From the NCBI RefSeq assembly GCF_006715785.1, contig NZ_VFNX01000001.1, positions 3,424,501-3,488,500 of the forward strand: 64,000 nucleotides of DNA, given 5' to 3'. The DNA comes from Streptomyces puniciscabiei. GTDB taxonomy: Bacteria > Actinomycetota > Actinomycetes > Streptomycetales > Streptomycetaceae. The notes under the pieces were generated by a model that ran no database searches, had not been told where the DNA came from, and was given only the letters and a program-made list of their open reading frames with translations. Below, piece after piece: positions 20,286 through 28,738 of this stretch (within the stretch, counting starts at the first letter, position 1; every line of letters starts with the position of its first letter). Position numbers and translations under genes: made by a program.

Positions 20286-21148
20286 CCGAGGATCCCTTCG
20301 TCGCCCACCGCAGCCTGCTCTTCACGGTCGCCTACGAGATGCTCGGCTCGGCGGCCGACGCCGAGGACGTGCTGCAGGAGTCCTGGCTGCGGTGGGCCGG
20401 CGTCGAGCGGGCCGAGGTGCGTGACGCCCGGGCGTACCTGGTGCGGATCGTCACCCGGCAGGCGCTCAACCGGCTGCGCGCCCTGTCCCGCCGCCGCGAG
20501 GAGTACGTCGGCGAGTGGCTGCCGGAACCCCTGCTGACCAGCCCCGATGTCGCCGAGGACGTCGAACTCGCGGAGAGCGTGTCGATCGCGATGCTGACGG
20601 TCCTGGAAACCCTGGGACCGACCGAGCGCGTGGTGTTCGTGCTCCGCGAGGTCTTCGAGCTGCCGTACGGGGAGATCGGGGAGGCGGTCGGGAAGACGGC
20701 GGCCACGGTACGGCAGATCGCGCGGCGCGCCCGTGAGCACGTGGCGGCCCGGCGGCCGCGCGTGCGGGTGAGCCGCGCCGAGCAGCAGGCCGTGGTGGAA
20801 CGCTTCCTGGCCGCACTGCGCACCGGGCAGCTGGCGGAGCTGCTGCAGCTCATGGCCCCGGACGTGGTCATGGTCACCGACGGGGGCGGGGTGGTGGCCG
20901 CCGCCGTGACGCCGTTCCACGGGGCCGCAGCGGTCGCGGAGGTGCTCGTGCGCGCGCACCGGCTGGTGGACACGCTGGAGGTGACGTCGGTGTGGCTCAA
21001 CGGCGCCCCGGCCGGCCGCATGGACGTCGACGGCGAACCGAGCGCGCTGAGCCTGACGGTGGAGGACGGCCGGATCACCCGGATCCACGTGGTGCGCAAC
21101 CCGCACAAGCTGACCCGCCTGAACGAGCCGGCCGAACTCGCCCGGTAG
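20282..21148 (+). CDS. ECF41-group sigma factor (SigJ type) with C-terminal SnoaL-like domain
   Basis: A 288-residue sigma factor. Sigma-2 contains YEMLGSAADAEDVLQESWLR; sigma-4 contains LPYGEIGEAVGKTAATVRQI. About 100 extra C-terminal residues form a SnoaL/NTF2-like domain. ECF41 hallmarks are all visible: WLPEP in the linker, a DGGG motif (TDGGGVV) in the extension, and NPHKL near the end matching NPDKL. In this group the extension, not an anti-sigma factor, controls activity, and no anti-sigma gene is present. The signal is unknown. The start overlaps the upstream partner gene by four bases. Confidence 0.93.
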   Translation: MTEDPFVAHRSLLFTVAYEMLGSAADAEDVLQESWLRWAGVERAEVRDARAYLVRIVTRQALNRLRALSRRREEYVGEWLPEPLLTSPDVAEDVELAESVSIAMLTVLETLGPTERVVFVLREVFELPYGEIGEAVGKTAATVRQIARRAREHVAARRPRVRVSRAEQQAVVERFLAALRTGQLAELLQLMAPDVVMVTDGGGVVAAAVTPFHGAAAVAEVLVRAHRLVDTLEVTSVWLNGAPAGRMDVDGEPSALSLTVEDGRITRIHVVRNPHKLTRLNEPAELAR

Positions 21149-21187
21149 GTCCGGCGCCCCTCCCTCGCCGCGGACTGCGACAGACTT

Positions 21188-21207
21188 TTGCAAGCGGGTG
21201 CTTGCAA
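21188..21207 (+). promoter_or_regulatory. Perfect inverted repeat upstream of the XRE regulator gene
   Basis: TTGCAAGC-GGGT-GCTTGCAA has perfect eight-base arms and lies 30 bases before the ATG. It overlaps the likely promoter and is probably the operator of the XRE protein itself or of a co-regulator. Confidence 0.75.
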
Positions 21208-21237
21208 TTGTTAGCGAGGGTGGGGCAAGGTGGAGGC

Positions 21238-21714
21238 ATGGCATCGCTGAACGTCGGCAACCTCGGTGAGTACCTGCGCGAGCAGCGGCGGAACGCACAG
21301 CTGTCGCTGCGGCAGCTCGCCGACGCCGCCGGGGTGTCCAATCCCTACCTGAGCCAGATCGAGCGCGGGCTGCGCAAGCCGAGCGCGGAGGTGCTCCAGC
21401 AGGTCGCCAAGGCCCTGCGCATCTCCGCCGAGACGCTGTACGTCCGCGCCGGGATCCTCGACGCCGAGCGGGACCGGGATGAAGTGGAGACCAGGGCGGT
21501 CATCCTCGCCGATCCCTCGCTCAACGAGCGGCAGAAGCAGGTGCTGCTCCAGATCTACGAGTCCTTCCGCAAAGAGAACGGATTCGGGATCGGCGAGCCC
21601 GCCGGCGACGAGGACGGCGCACAGGGAGCGGACACCGACGGCACCGCCGTGCCCGGCACCGGCACGGCCGGCGGACACGATGCCGATGCAGGCCCGCGGC
21701 GGACGGCCGGGTAA
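21238..21714 (+). CDS. XRE-family regulator next to hbhA-like gene (Rv0474-like)
   Basis: A 158-residue protein with an N-terminal Cro/C1 helix-turn-helix (LREQRRNAQLSLRQLADAAG, VSNPYLSQIERGLRKPSAEV) and a low-complexity Gly/Thr/Asp-rich tail after residue 125. The same three-gene order, XRE regulator, heparin-binding-haemagglutinin-like protein and small membrane protein, is found in mycobacteria as Rv0474-Rv0475-Rv0476. It probably controls the following gene and itself through the palindrome at 21188-21207. The tail is unusually repetitive (GTGTAGGHDADAG). Confidence 0.87.
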   Translation: MASLNVGNLGEYLREQRRNAQLSLRQLADAAGVSNPYLSQIERGLRKPSAEVLQQVAKALRISAETLYVRAGILDAERDRDEVETRAVILADPSLNERQKQVLLQIYESFRKENGFGIGEPAGDEDGAQGADTDGTAVPGTGTAGGHDADAGPRRTAG

Positions 21715-21791
21715 CCGGACCAGGGCGCCGGCTCCCACCGCGGGACCACACCAACCTCAGCCGAACGCGAATCCGGGAGGACCAGATCACC

Positions 21792-22382
21792 ATGGCCATC
21801 ACCGACGACCTGCGCAAGACCCTCAGCGACCCCACCCCGCTCTACTTCGCCGCCGGCACCGCCGACCTCGCCCTCCAGCAGGCCAAGAAGGTGCCCGCCC
21901 TGGTCGAGCAGCTGCGCACCGAGGCCCCGGCCCGCATCGAGAAGGTGCGCAACACCGACCCGAAGGCCGTGCAGGAGAAGGCCGCCGCCCGGGCCAAGGA
22001 GGCGCAGGAGACCCTCCAGACCAAGGTCAACGAGTTCCTCGGCACCCTCGACGTCGACCTGAAGAAGCTCGGCGAGCAGGCCCAGGACCTTGCGCTGCGC
22101 GGGGTCGGCGTCGCCGCCGAGTACGCCGTCAAGGCCCGCGAGACCTACGAGAAGGTCGCCGAGCACGGCGAGCAGGCCGTGAAGAACTGGCGCGGCGAGG
22201 CCGCCGAGGAGATCGAGGACCTCGCGATCGCCGTCGAGGGCAAGCCCGAGCCGGCCGCGGCGGAGCCGAAGCCGGCCGAGGCCGCCGCGGAGCCGGCCGA
22301 GGAGAAGAAGCCGGCGGCGAAGAAGGCGCCGGCCGCGCGCAAGGCCACCACCGCGAAGAAGACGACGCCGCCGGCCAAGTGA
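21792..22382 (+). CDS. HbhA-like coiled-coil protein with Lys/Ala-rich tail
   Basis: A 196-residue protein, ATG 21792 with a GGGAGG site. Residues 1-150 are long amphipathic helices (LQQAKKVPALVEQLRTEAPA-type heptads); residues 155-196 are Ala/Pro/Glu then Lys-rich (EEKKPAAKKAPAARK, TTAKKTTPPAK). This is the architecture of mycobacterial heparin-binding haemagglutinin, whose Lys-rich tail binds sulfated glycans and DNA. In a soil actinomycete a role in envelope lipid domains or nucleoid/cytoskeleton contacts is more likely than host adhesion. No signal peptide is seen, as in HbhA. A hairpin follows the stop. Confidence 0.85.
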   Translation: MAITDDLRKTLSDPTPLYFAAGTADLALQQAKKVPALVEQLRTEAPARIEKVRNTDPKAVQEKAAARAKEAQETLQTKVNEFLGTLDVDLKKLGEQAQDLALRGVGVAAEYAVKARETYEKVAEHGEQAVKNWRGEAAEEIEDLAIAVEGKPEPAAAEPKPAEAAAEPAEEKKPAAKKAPAARKATTAKKTTPPAK

Positions 22383-22414
22383 CCGGCAGCGGCGGGATCA
22401 CGACGGAATGACAG

Positions 22415-22445
22415 CGGGCCGGGCACCTTGGGGGTGTCCGGCCCG
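22415..22445 (+). terminator. Terminator after the HbhA-like gene
   Basis: CGGGCCGGGCAC (22415-22426) pairs with GTGTCCGGCCCG (22434-22445), with one G-U pair and a seven-base loop, followed by TTGT. It separates the HbhA-like gene from the DUF2516 gene, which therefore has its own promoter or relies on read-through. Confidence 0.7.
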
Positions 22446-22484
22446 TTGTACGGGTACGGTGGCTGTACGGACGACTCGACTCGG

Positions 22485-22844
22485 GTGGTGGGCATTGTGC
22501 TGACGACGGCAATCGGCGGAGTGATGTGGCTGATCTCCACCGCGATGCTGGCGCTCGCCATCGTGGCCTTCGTGATGGCCGCGATCTTCCGCCAAGACGC
22601 GTACCGCGCCGCGGACAAGCAGAACAAGGGCTTCTGGCTGATCATCCTCGGCCTCGCGGTCGCCGTGAACTTCATCCCGGTGTCGATGCTGTTCCTGCAG
22701 CTCGCGGGCCTGGTCGCCTCGATCGTCTTCTTCGTGGACGTACGCCCCGCCCTGCAGCAGGTCTCCGGCGGGAAGGGTTTCCGTCGCCGGGGGCGCGGGA
22801 GCAGCAGCGATGGTCCTTACGGGCCGTGGAACGGCGGCCGCTAG
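22485..22844 (+). CDS. DUF2516 small membrane protein (Rv0476-like)
   Basis: A protein of about 119 residues from GTG 22485 (22488 and 22497 are alternatives; no clear ribosome site, so possibly leaderless). It has three hydrophobic segments: LTTAIGGVMWLISTAMLALA, a central WLIILGLAVAVNFIPVSMLF and LQLAGLVASIVFFVDVRPAL, then a Gly/Arg/Ser tail. It keeps the position of mycobacterial Rv0476 after hbhA. Its function is unknown, but the conserved pairing suggests it works with the HbhA-like protein at the membrane. Confidence 0.82.
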   Translation: MVGIVLTTAIGGVMWLISTAMLALAIVAFVMAAIFRQDAYRAADKQNKGFWLIILGLAVAVNFIPVSMLFLQLAGLVASIVFFVDVRPALQQVSGGKGFRRRGRGSSSDGPYGPWNGGR

Positions 22845-22860
22845 GAGCTGGGCGAGCTGC

Positions 22861-22910
22861 AACTCCCCAGGGGCGCGGGGAACTGCGCGTGCGACCCACC
22901 ACACACCCGC
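22861..22910 (-). repeat. Dispersed Streptomyces intergenic repeat, copy 2
   Basis: This is an inverted copy of the element at 4242-4283: read on the minus strand it contains GCGGGTGTGTGGTGGG and then GCGCAGTTCCCCGCGCCCCT. It lies in the convergent gap between the DUF2516 gene and the phosphatase gene. Confidence 0.8.
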
Positions 22911-22953
22911 ACCCGGCGATGGCGAGGAACCCCCTACGGCGAGACCCCGACCA

Positions 22954-24255
22954 CTACGCCGTCCGGTCCAGCAACACAACCGCCACGTCGTCCGTCAGCT
23001 CCCCCCCATTGAGCTCCCGCACCTCACTGACCGCGGCCCGCAACAACTCCTCCCCCCGCAGACCCTCGGAGAGCTGGCGGCGGATCATCGACACCATCCC
23101 GTCCTGCCCCAGCCGCTCGCCGTCCTCGCCGACCCGGCCCTCGATCAGGCCGTCGGTGTAGAGCATCAGGCTCCACTCGGAACCCAGCTCCACCTGCATC
23201 CGCGGCCAGCGGGCGCCCGGCAGCAGGCCGAGCGCGGGGCCGTTGTTGTCGTAGGGCAGCAGCCGGGCCTGCCGGCCGGGGCGGGCGAGCAGCGGGGCCG
23301 GGTGACCGGCCAGGCACAGGCCCGCGCGGCGGCCGTCGGGCGCGATGTCCACCGTGCACAGGGTCGCGAAGATCTCCTCGTCGGCCCGCTCGTGCTCCAG
23401 CACCTGCTGCAGCGTGCCGAGCAGCTCGTCGCCGCACAGGCCCGCCAGTGTCAGCGCCCGCCAGGCGATGCGCAGCTCCACGCCGAGCGCGGCCTCGTCC
23501 GGGCCGTGGCCGCAGACGTCGCCGATCATGGCGTGCACGGTGCCGTCGGGGGTGCGGACGGCGTCGTAGAAGTCACCGCCGAGCAGCGCGCGGGAGCGGC
23601 CTGGGCGGTAGCGGGCGGCGAAGCGCAGGGAGGAGCCCTCCAGCAGGGGCGTGGGCAGCAGCCCGCGCTCCAGGCGCCGGTTCTCCTGTGCGCGCAGCCG
23701 GCCCTCGGCCAGCCGCCGCTCGGCCGTGTCGGAACGTTTCCGCTCCACCGCGTAGCGGATGGCGCGGCTGAGCAGCCGGCCGTCCAGCTCGTCCCGGAAG
23801 AGGTAGTCCTGCGCGCCCACGCGCACGGCCTCGGCACCGCGCTCGGCGTCGCCGGAGGCGGTCAGCGCGAGCACGGCATGCCGGGGCGCGAGCTGGAGCA
23901 CGTGCTTGAGCACGGCCAGCTCGTCGTCGCTGTCGGTGCCGCCCGGCGCCGGAAGGGCCAGGTCCAGCAGGATGCAGTGGACGTCCTCGGTGAGCAGCCG
24001 CTCGGCCTCGGTGAGGTTCCGGGCGGTACGGACACGGATCGGCTTGCCGGCCGGGTCCAGCAGGTCGGGCACGATCGGCGAACCGGCCGGATCGTCCTCG
24101 ATCAGCAGCAGGGTGAGCGGGGCGGCGTTCGCGCCGCCCGCGGTGGTGGCGTTGCGGTGCGCCTCTTCCTTGAGGGGGCCGCCTTGCGACGCGGCCTGCG
24201 CCTGACCACTCTCCACGGCCGGGATCGCTCTCTGCCGCGGTACGGGTACGGGCAT
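22954..24255 (-). CDS. Receiver-SpoIIE (PP2C) serine phosphatase, RsbU-like
   Basis: A 433-residue protein with an N-terminal receiver domain (LLLIEDDPAGSPIVPDLL, phospho-acceptor in CILLDLALPAPGG, K-loop region altered) followed by a PP2C/SpoIIE phosphatase domain (ALLGGDFYDAV, MIGDVCGHGPDEAALG, LMLYTDGLIEGR, LTDDVAVVLLDR). The ATG at 24253-24255 is chosen for its AAGGA site; frame extends upstream without good starts. Such fusions dephosphorylate anti-anti-sigma factors in partner-switching cascades when the receiver is phosphorylated. No cognate kinase or anti-sigma gene is adjacent, so the target is elsewhere. Confidence 0.87.
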   Translation of the reverse strand: MPVPVPRQRAIPAVESGQAQAASQGGPLKEEAHRNATTAGGANAAPLTLLLIEDDPAGSPIVPDLLDPAGKPIRVRTARNLTEAERLLTEDVHCILLDLALPAPGGTDSDDELAVLKHVLQLAPRHAVLALTASGDAERGAEAVRVGAQDYLFRDELDGRLLSRAIRYAVERKRSDTAERRLAEGRLRAQENRRLERGLLPTPLLEGSSLRFAARYRPGRSRALLGGDFYDAVRTPDGTVHAMIGDVCGHGPDEAALGVELRIAWRALTLAGLCGDELLGTLQQVLEHERADEEIFATLCTVDIAPDGRRAGLCLAGHPAPLLARPGRQARLLPYDNNGPALGLLPGARWPRMQVELGSEWSLMLYTDGLIEGRVGEDGERLGQDGMVSMIRRQLSEGLRGEELLRAAVSEVRELNGGELTDDVAVVLLDRTA

Positions 24256-24549
24256 CGTTCCGGGTTCCTTCCCTCCCCCCGAGGGCATGGGCGGCGCCGA
24301 GGGTCTCGAAGCCACCGACGGGGACCATAGCGGGTGTTCCCGTCCCGATGGAATGGTGTGAGCCGCGTCGCTCACGCGCAGGCCGCTGTCATATGCCGCG
24401 TTCCGTACGACAGTTGGACAGGGCGCCCCGGCTCCGGGGATGACGAAGCTCACGTCCGGCCCGGGTTTGGGCGGGGGTTGGGGGTGTGGTGGGTCACGTG
24501 GCGTGGGTCACGAGGATCCGCCGCCCGCCCGCGCGCCGCGGCCGCATAC

Positions 24550-25644
24550 CTACGCGTCCGGTCGTACGACCCCCAGGATCGGCATCGAGCCGGCGCCCGC
24601 GACCGTCACCGTCCGCCCGGGACGAGGGGCCTGGATGATCGCGCCGTCGCCGACGTAGAGGGCGACATGGCTGGCGTCGTCGAAGTAGATGATGAGGTCG
24701 CCGGGGCGCATGTCCTTGATGTCGACGTGCTGGAGCTGCTTCCACTGCTCCTGCGAGGTGCGCGGGATGGGGTGGCCGGCCGCCGCCCAGGCCTGGGAGG
24801 TCAGGCCGGAGCAGTCGTAGGACTTCGGGCCCTCGGCGCCCCACACATAGGGCTTGCCGAGCTGGGCGGTGGCGAACGCGATCGCCTTCTCGCCCTGCGC
24901 GGAGGCCTTGCCGTGGATCTTCTTGAGGATGCCGGTGTCCAGCCAGTCCGTCTGCGCCTTCAGCGCGGCCTGGTCCTCCAGCTTGGCGAGCCGCTCCCGG
25001 TCCCGCTTCTCCAGCTCGGACTCCAGCTTCTGGGCGGCGGCGATCTGCTGCTCGATCTTCTTCTTGGCCGTGGCCTTGGCCTGGCGCTCGGCGTCGAGCT
25101 TCTTCCACTGCGCGGCGGCGTCGTCGGCGTACGCCTGCAACTGCTTCTGGGTGCTGGTCACTTCGCTCATCAGCGACTTCGTCGCACGCTGGCCCTGGAG
25201 CACCAGTCCGGCCCCGTCCAGCACCTGTCCGGGGTCGTCGCTGAGCAGGAACTGGGCGGTGGGCGGGATCCCGCCGGTGCGGTACTGCTCGCGGGCGGCC
25301 GCGCCCGCCTGGTCCTTGAGCCTGGCGAGCTTCTGCTGGCCCTCGTCGATCTTCTTGGCCAACGCGACGATCTGGGCGGACTGCTGCTTCGTCTGCTCCT
25401 CGGCCGCGTTGTAGGCGTCGGTGGCGACGGCCGCGTCGTGGTACAGCCGGTCGAGCTGCTCGCGGACCTTCTCCAGATCCTTGCTCGGCGGGGGAGTCGG
25501 GGACGTGCTCGGAGTGGGAGCCGGGGTCGTGCCCGGCGTGGGTGCCGGGGTGGCGAAGGCCGTGCCGGGCGCTGCCAGCACGGTCACCGCGCAGACCACG
25601 GTCACGGCGGCCGAGAGGATGCTGCGCCTGCCCCAGCCCATCAC
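24550..25644 (-). CDS. Secreted NlpC/P60 peptidoglycan hydrolase with coiled-coil domain
   Basis: A 364-residue protein with a signal peptide (MGWGRRSILSAAVTVVCAVT, cleavage near AFA-TPA), a Thr/Pro-rich linker, a long coiled coil (about residues 55-235) and a C-terminal NlpC/P60 domain. The catalytic Cys is in YDCSGLTSQAW and His in DDASHVALYVGDG, both expected for a gamma-D-Glu-diamino acid endopeptidase. The coiled coil resembles RipA/PcsB hydrolases that are held inactive and activated at division sites. GTG at 25644 or ATG at 25641 is the start. The upstream region has TTACTGACGGTAA (25667-25679), a small inverted repeat. Confidence 0.9.
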   Translation of the reverse strand: MMGWGRRSILSAAVTVVCAVTVLAAPGTAFATPAPTPGTTPAPTPSTSPTPPPSKDLEKVREQLDRLYHDAAVATDAYNAAEEQTKQQSAQIVALAKKIDEGQQKLARLKDQAGAAAREQYRTGGIPPTAQFLLSDDPGQVLDGAGLVLQGQRATKSLMSEVTSTQKQLQAYADDAAAQWKKLDAERQAKATAKKKIEQQIAAAQKLESELEKRDRERLAKLEDQAALKAQTDWLDTGILKKIHGKASAQGEKAIAFATAQLGKPYVWGAEGPKSYDCSGLTSQAWAAAGHPIPRTSQEQWKQLQHVDIKDMRPGDLIIYFDDASHVALYVGDGAIIQAPRPGRTVTVAGAGSMPILGVVRPDA

Positions 25645-25840
25645 ACTTGCCCCCAAAGTTGATTTACCGTCAGTAACTTATGGTGTCTGGGGGATGGTGC
25701 CACGTTGTGCCGCAAAACGACAGAGGCCGGTGACTCGGTGAGGTGTTCCCCCGCGTCCGCCCCCGCATGACCATCTCCCCGCCGGTGTGACGAACGGCGC
25801 ACGAGGATCGTTCCGTCTCACCGGTCCCGAACGGGTGATG

Positions 25841-26653
25841 TCAGCTTCGGGGCGCCAACGCTCCCCACGGGAGCGTCACTTCACCCTGCCGCCAGCGCGC
25901 CGGACCGTCCGTCACCGGCCAGTCGGCCGTCAGGTCCCGTACCGCGCGCAGCCAGCGCTGCCGGGCGCCGTAGGAGGCGTAGGGCGCGGCGGCGGCCCAG
26001 GCGCGGTCGAAGTCGCGCAGGAACGCGTGCACCGGCTCGCCGGGCACGTTCCGGTGGATCAGCGCCTTCGGCAGCCGCTCGGCGAGGTCGGAGGGCCGCT
26101 CCAGCGAGCCCAGCCGGGTGGCGAAGGTGACGGTCCGCGGCCCCTCCGGGCCGAGCGCCACCCACACGTGCCGCCGCCCGATCTCGTCGCACGTGCCCTC
26201 GACCAGCAGCCCGCCGCGCGAGCCGCCGTGGGCCGGGGCGAGCCGCGCGCACAGCCGCTCCCAGACGGCGGCGACCTCGGCCTCGCCGTACTGGCGCAGC
26301 ACATTGGCGGCCCGGATGAGCATCGGCCGCCCGGACACCGGCACCTCGAAGCCGCCGTGCCGGAAGTCCAGCCCCTCCCGCTCGTAGGCCCTCGCCGCCG
26401 CGACCCGCTCCGGTTCGATCTCGATGCCGACCACGCGCGCGCGGGGCGCGACCGTCCGCAGCCGGCCGAGCAGTTCGACGGCGGTCCAGGGGGCGGCGCC
26501 GTAGCCGAGGTCGATCGCCAGCGGGTCCCCGGCGCGCCGCAGCTCGGCGCCGTGCGTCGCCGCGATCCAGCGGTCCATACGGCGCAGCCGGTTGGGATTG
26601 GTCGTCCCGCGCGTCACGTTTCCCACGGGTCGGGACGTTGCGCGGGCATGCAT
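25841..26653 (-). CDS. SAM-dependent methyltransferase-like protein divergent from mshA
   Basis: A 270-residue protein from ATG 26651-26653. It has a Rossmann-like start, IDLGYGAAPWTAVEL (motif I form DLGxGxxP), and VVGIEIEPERVAAARA (motif II acidic residue), typical of class I methyltransferases. The acceptor is unknown. It is divergent from mshA with about 150 bases between them, an arrangement I recall as common in Streptomyces. No ribosome site is evident, so translation may be leaderless. Confidence 0.75.
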   Translation of the reverse strand: MHARATSRPVGNVTRGTTNPNRLRRMDRWIAATHGAELRRAGDPLAIDLGYGAAPWTAVELLGRLRTVAPRARVVGIEIEPERVAAARAYEREGLDFRHGGFEVPVSGRPMLIRAANVLRQYGEAEVAAVWERLCARLAPAHGGSRGGLLVEGTCDEIGRRHVWVALGPEGPRTVTFATRLGSLERPSDLAERLPKALIHRNVPGEPVHAFLRDFDRAWAAAAPYASYGARQRWLRAVRDLTADWPVTDGPARWRQGEVTLPWGALAPRS

Positions 26654-26707
26654 GCCTACGAGGGTAAGGGCAGCCGATGGTAATGATTGAGTAAAGCGCC
26701 TTGATCG

Positions 26708-26734
26708 GGAAATGGCGCGACCCCCTCCGCTGTT
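26708..26734 (+). promoter_or_regulatory. Possible SigR-type promoter for mshA
   Basis: GGAAA (26708-26712) is followed after 19 bases by GTT (26732-26734). The SigR consensus is GGAAT-N18/19-GTT. mshA belongs to the thiol-stress response controlled by SigR in S. coelicolor. One -35 base differs, so this is a candidate only. Confidence 0.5.
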
Positions 26735-26800
26735 GGACCTCCTGGGAGGGCGAGGTCGGTCCTCCGTCCGGCATGCCCGCAGCAAGGAGAGGACCGCCAG

Positions 26801-28138
26801 GTGAGCCAGTACGTCAGCAGGCTCGGGCGACGCTCCCCGTCGGCCGCCGCACGGCTACGACTGCACCGCAGGCCCCGCCGCGTCGCCATGCTCTCCGTGC
26901 ACACCTCCCCGCTCCACCAGCCCGGCACCGGCGACGCCGGCGGCATGAACGTCTACATCGTGGAGCTGGCCCAGCGGCTCGCCGCCATCAACATCGAGGT
27001 CGAGATCTTCACCCGGGCCACGGCGGGCGGCCTGCCGCCCACGGTCGAGCTGGCCCCCGGCGTCCTCGTCCGGCACGTCGACGCCGGCCCCTACGAGGGC
27101 CTCGCCAAGGAGGACCTCCCCGCCCAGCTGTGCGCCTTCACACACGGCGTGATGCAGGCCTGGGCCGGTCACCGCCCCGGCTACTACGACCTCGTCCACT
27201 CCCACTACTGGCTCTCCGGCCACGTCGGCTGGCTGGCCGCCCAGCGCTGGGGCGTCCCCCTGGTGCACGCCATGCACACCATGGCCAAGGTCAAGAACGC
27301 CAACCTGGCCGACGGCGACACCCCCGAGCCCGCCGCCCGCGTCATCGGCGAGACCCAGATCGTGGCCGCAGCCGACCGGCTCATCGCCAACACGACGGAG
27401 GAGGCCGACGAGCTGGTGCGGCACTACGCCGCCGACCCCGCGAAGGTCGCCGTCGTCCACCCCGGCGTCAACCTCGACCGCTTCCGCCCCGCCGACGGCC
27501 GCGCCGCCGCCCGCGCCCGCCTCGGCCTCCCGCAGGACGCCCTGATCCCGCTCTTCGCGGGCCGCATCCAGCCCCTGAAGGCCCCGGACGTCCTGCTGCG
27601 CGCGGTGGCGGTGCTGCTGGAGGAGCGCCCGGAGCTCCGCTCCCGCATCCTCGTGCCGGTCGTGGGCGGCCCGAGCGGCAGCGGGCTCGCCAAGCCGGAA
27701 GGGCTGCAGAAGCTCGCCGCCCGGCTCGGCATCGCGGACGTCGTACGGTTCCGCCCGCCGGTCGGCCAGGAGCAGCTCGCGGACTGGTTCCGGGCCGCGT
27801 CCGTGCTGGTCATGCCGTCCTACAGCGAGTCCTTCGGGCTGGTCGCCATAGAGGCGCAGGCGGCCGGCACGCCGGTGCTCGCGGCCTGTGTCGGCGGACT
27901 GCCGGTGGCCGTGCGCGACGGCGAGACCGGCTTCCTGGTCCACGGCCACCGTCCCGCCGACTACGCGCGCGTGCTGCGCCGTTTCGCCGACGAGCCCTCC
28001 CTCCCGGCGAGCATGGGCCGGGCCGCCGCCCGGCACGCACAGGGCTTCGGCTGGGACCGGGCGGCCGCCGAGACCGCCGACGTCTACACGGCCGCGACCC
28101 AGTCCCACCGCCGTCGCGTACGCTCCCACCATGGGTGA
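26801..28138 (+). CDS. mshA: D-inositol-3-phosphate glycosyltransferase MshA
   Basis: A 445-residue GT-B glycosyltransferase for the first step of mycothiol synthesis: transfer of GlcNAc from UDP-GlcNAc to 1L-inositol 1-phosphate. The N-terminal substrate loop [16 protein letters not shown] and the C-terminal donor-site motif [18 protein letters not shown] (E-x7-E) match MshA. GTG 26801 is preceded by AAGGAGAGG. The first 25 residues are basic and likely flexible. It overlaps the YbjN gene by eight bases, as mshA does in mycobacteria (Rv0486-0487). Mycothiol is the main thiol buffer of actinomycetes. Confidence 0.96.
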   Translation: MSQYVSRLGRRSPSAAARLRLHRRPRRVAMLSVHTSPLHQPGTGDAGGMNVYIVELAQRLAAINIEVEIFTRATAGGLPPTVELAPGVLVRHVDAGPYEGLAKEDLPAQLCAFTHGVMQAWAGHRPGYYDLVHSHYWLSGHVGWLAAQRWGVPLVHAMHTMAKVKNANLADGDTPEPAARVIGETQIVAAADRLIANTTEEADELVRHYAADPAKVAVVHPGVNLDRFRPADGRAAARARLGLPQDALIPLFAGRIQPLKAPDVLLRAVAVLLEERPELRSRILVPVVGGPSGSGLAKPEGLQKLAARLGIADVVRFRPPVGQEQLADWFRAASVLVMPSYSESFGLVAIEAQAAGTPVLAACVGGLPVAVRDGETGFLVHGHRPADYARVLRRFADEPSLPASMGRAAARHAQGFGWDRAAAETADVYTAATQSHRRRVRSHHG

Positions 28139-28634
28139 TGGTGCGAAGTCGGCCGGGCAGGTCCTGGAAGGTGTCCTGAAGGACGCCGAGCTGGAGTGGG
28201 AGAGCCCCGAGCCCGGAAACTACGTGGTCAAGCTCCCCGGCACCCGCAAGCTCTCCACGACGGTCTCCTTCCTCCTGGGCCGCCACTCCCTCTCCCTGAA
28301 CGCCTTCGTCATCCGCCACCCCGACGAGAACGAGGCGGGCGTCCACCGCTGGCTCCTGGAGCGCAACCTCAAGCTGTACGGCGTGAGTTACGCCGTCGAC
28401 CGCCTCGGCGACATCTACGTCACCGCCCGCCTGCCCCTCGCCTCCGTGACCCCCGACGAGATCGACCGCCTCCTCGGCCAGGTCCTGGAAGCGGCCGACG
28501 GCGCCTTCAACACCCTGCTGGAGCTGGGCTTCGCCTCCTCGATCCGCAAGGAGTACGCCTGGCGGGTGTCCCGGGGCGAATCCACGCGCAATCTGGACGC
28601 GTTCAGGCACCTGATCGAGCGCCCCGCCGACTGA
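28131..28634 (+). CDS. YbjN-domain protein
   Basis: A 167-residue protein from ATG 28131, inside the 3' end of mshA. The YbjN fold is suggested by [38 protein letters not shown] and [20 protein letters not shown]. YbjN domains resemble type III secretion chaperone folds and are often found with stress genes; biochemical function is unknown. Translational coupling with mshA and conservation of the pair in mycobacteria suggest a link to mycothiol metabolism. Confidence 0.88.
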   Translation: MGDGAKSAGQVLEGVLKDAELEWESPEPGNYVVKLPGTRKLSTTVSFLLGRHSLSLNAFVIRHPDENEAGVHRWLLERNLKLYGVSYAVDRLGDIYVTARLPLASVTPDEIDRLLGQVLEAADGAFNTLLELGFASSIRKEYAWRVSRGESTRNLDAFRHLIERPAD

Positions 28635-28704
28635 CTTGCCGTAGGACCCCTTCCCCCTCCCGCCGGGGAGTGGCATGCTCACCGCCGACGCGATACTGAA
28701 CAGC

Positions 28705-28720
28705 GTTCATATGAGTGAAC
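28705..28720 (+). promoter_or_regulatory. Inverted repeat upstream of the secreted beta-helix gene
   Basis: GTTCA-TATGAG-TGAAC is a 5+6+5 inverted repeat ending 18 bases before the ATG at 28739. The form is like IclR-family sites upstream of polysaccharide genes. Its position over the leader would allow repression. Confidence 0.6.
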
Positions 28721-28738
28721 ATGAAGGGGCGGGTGGAC

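Noticed and set aside
25645..25840. Possible c-di-AMP riboswitch before the NlpC/P60 gene
   Set aside because: Such riboswitches precede some Streptomyces wall hydrolases, but I could not find the conserved core sequence here.
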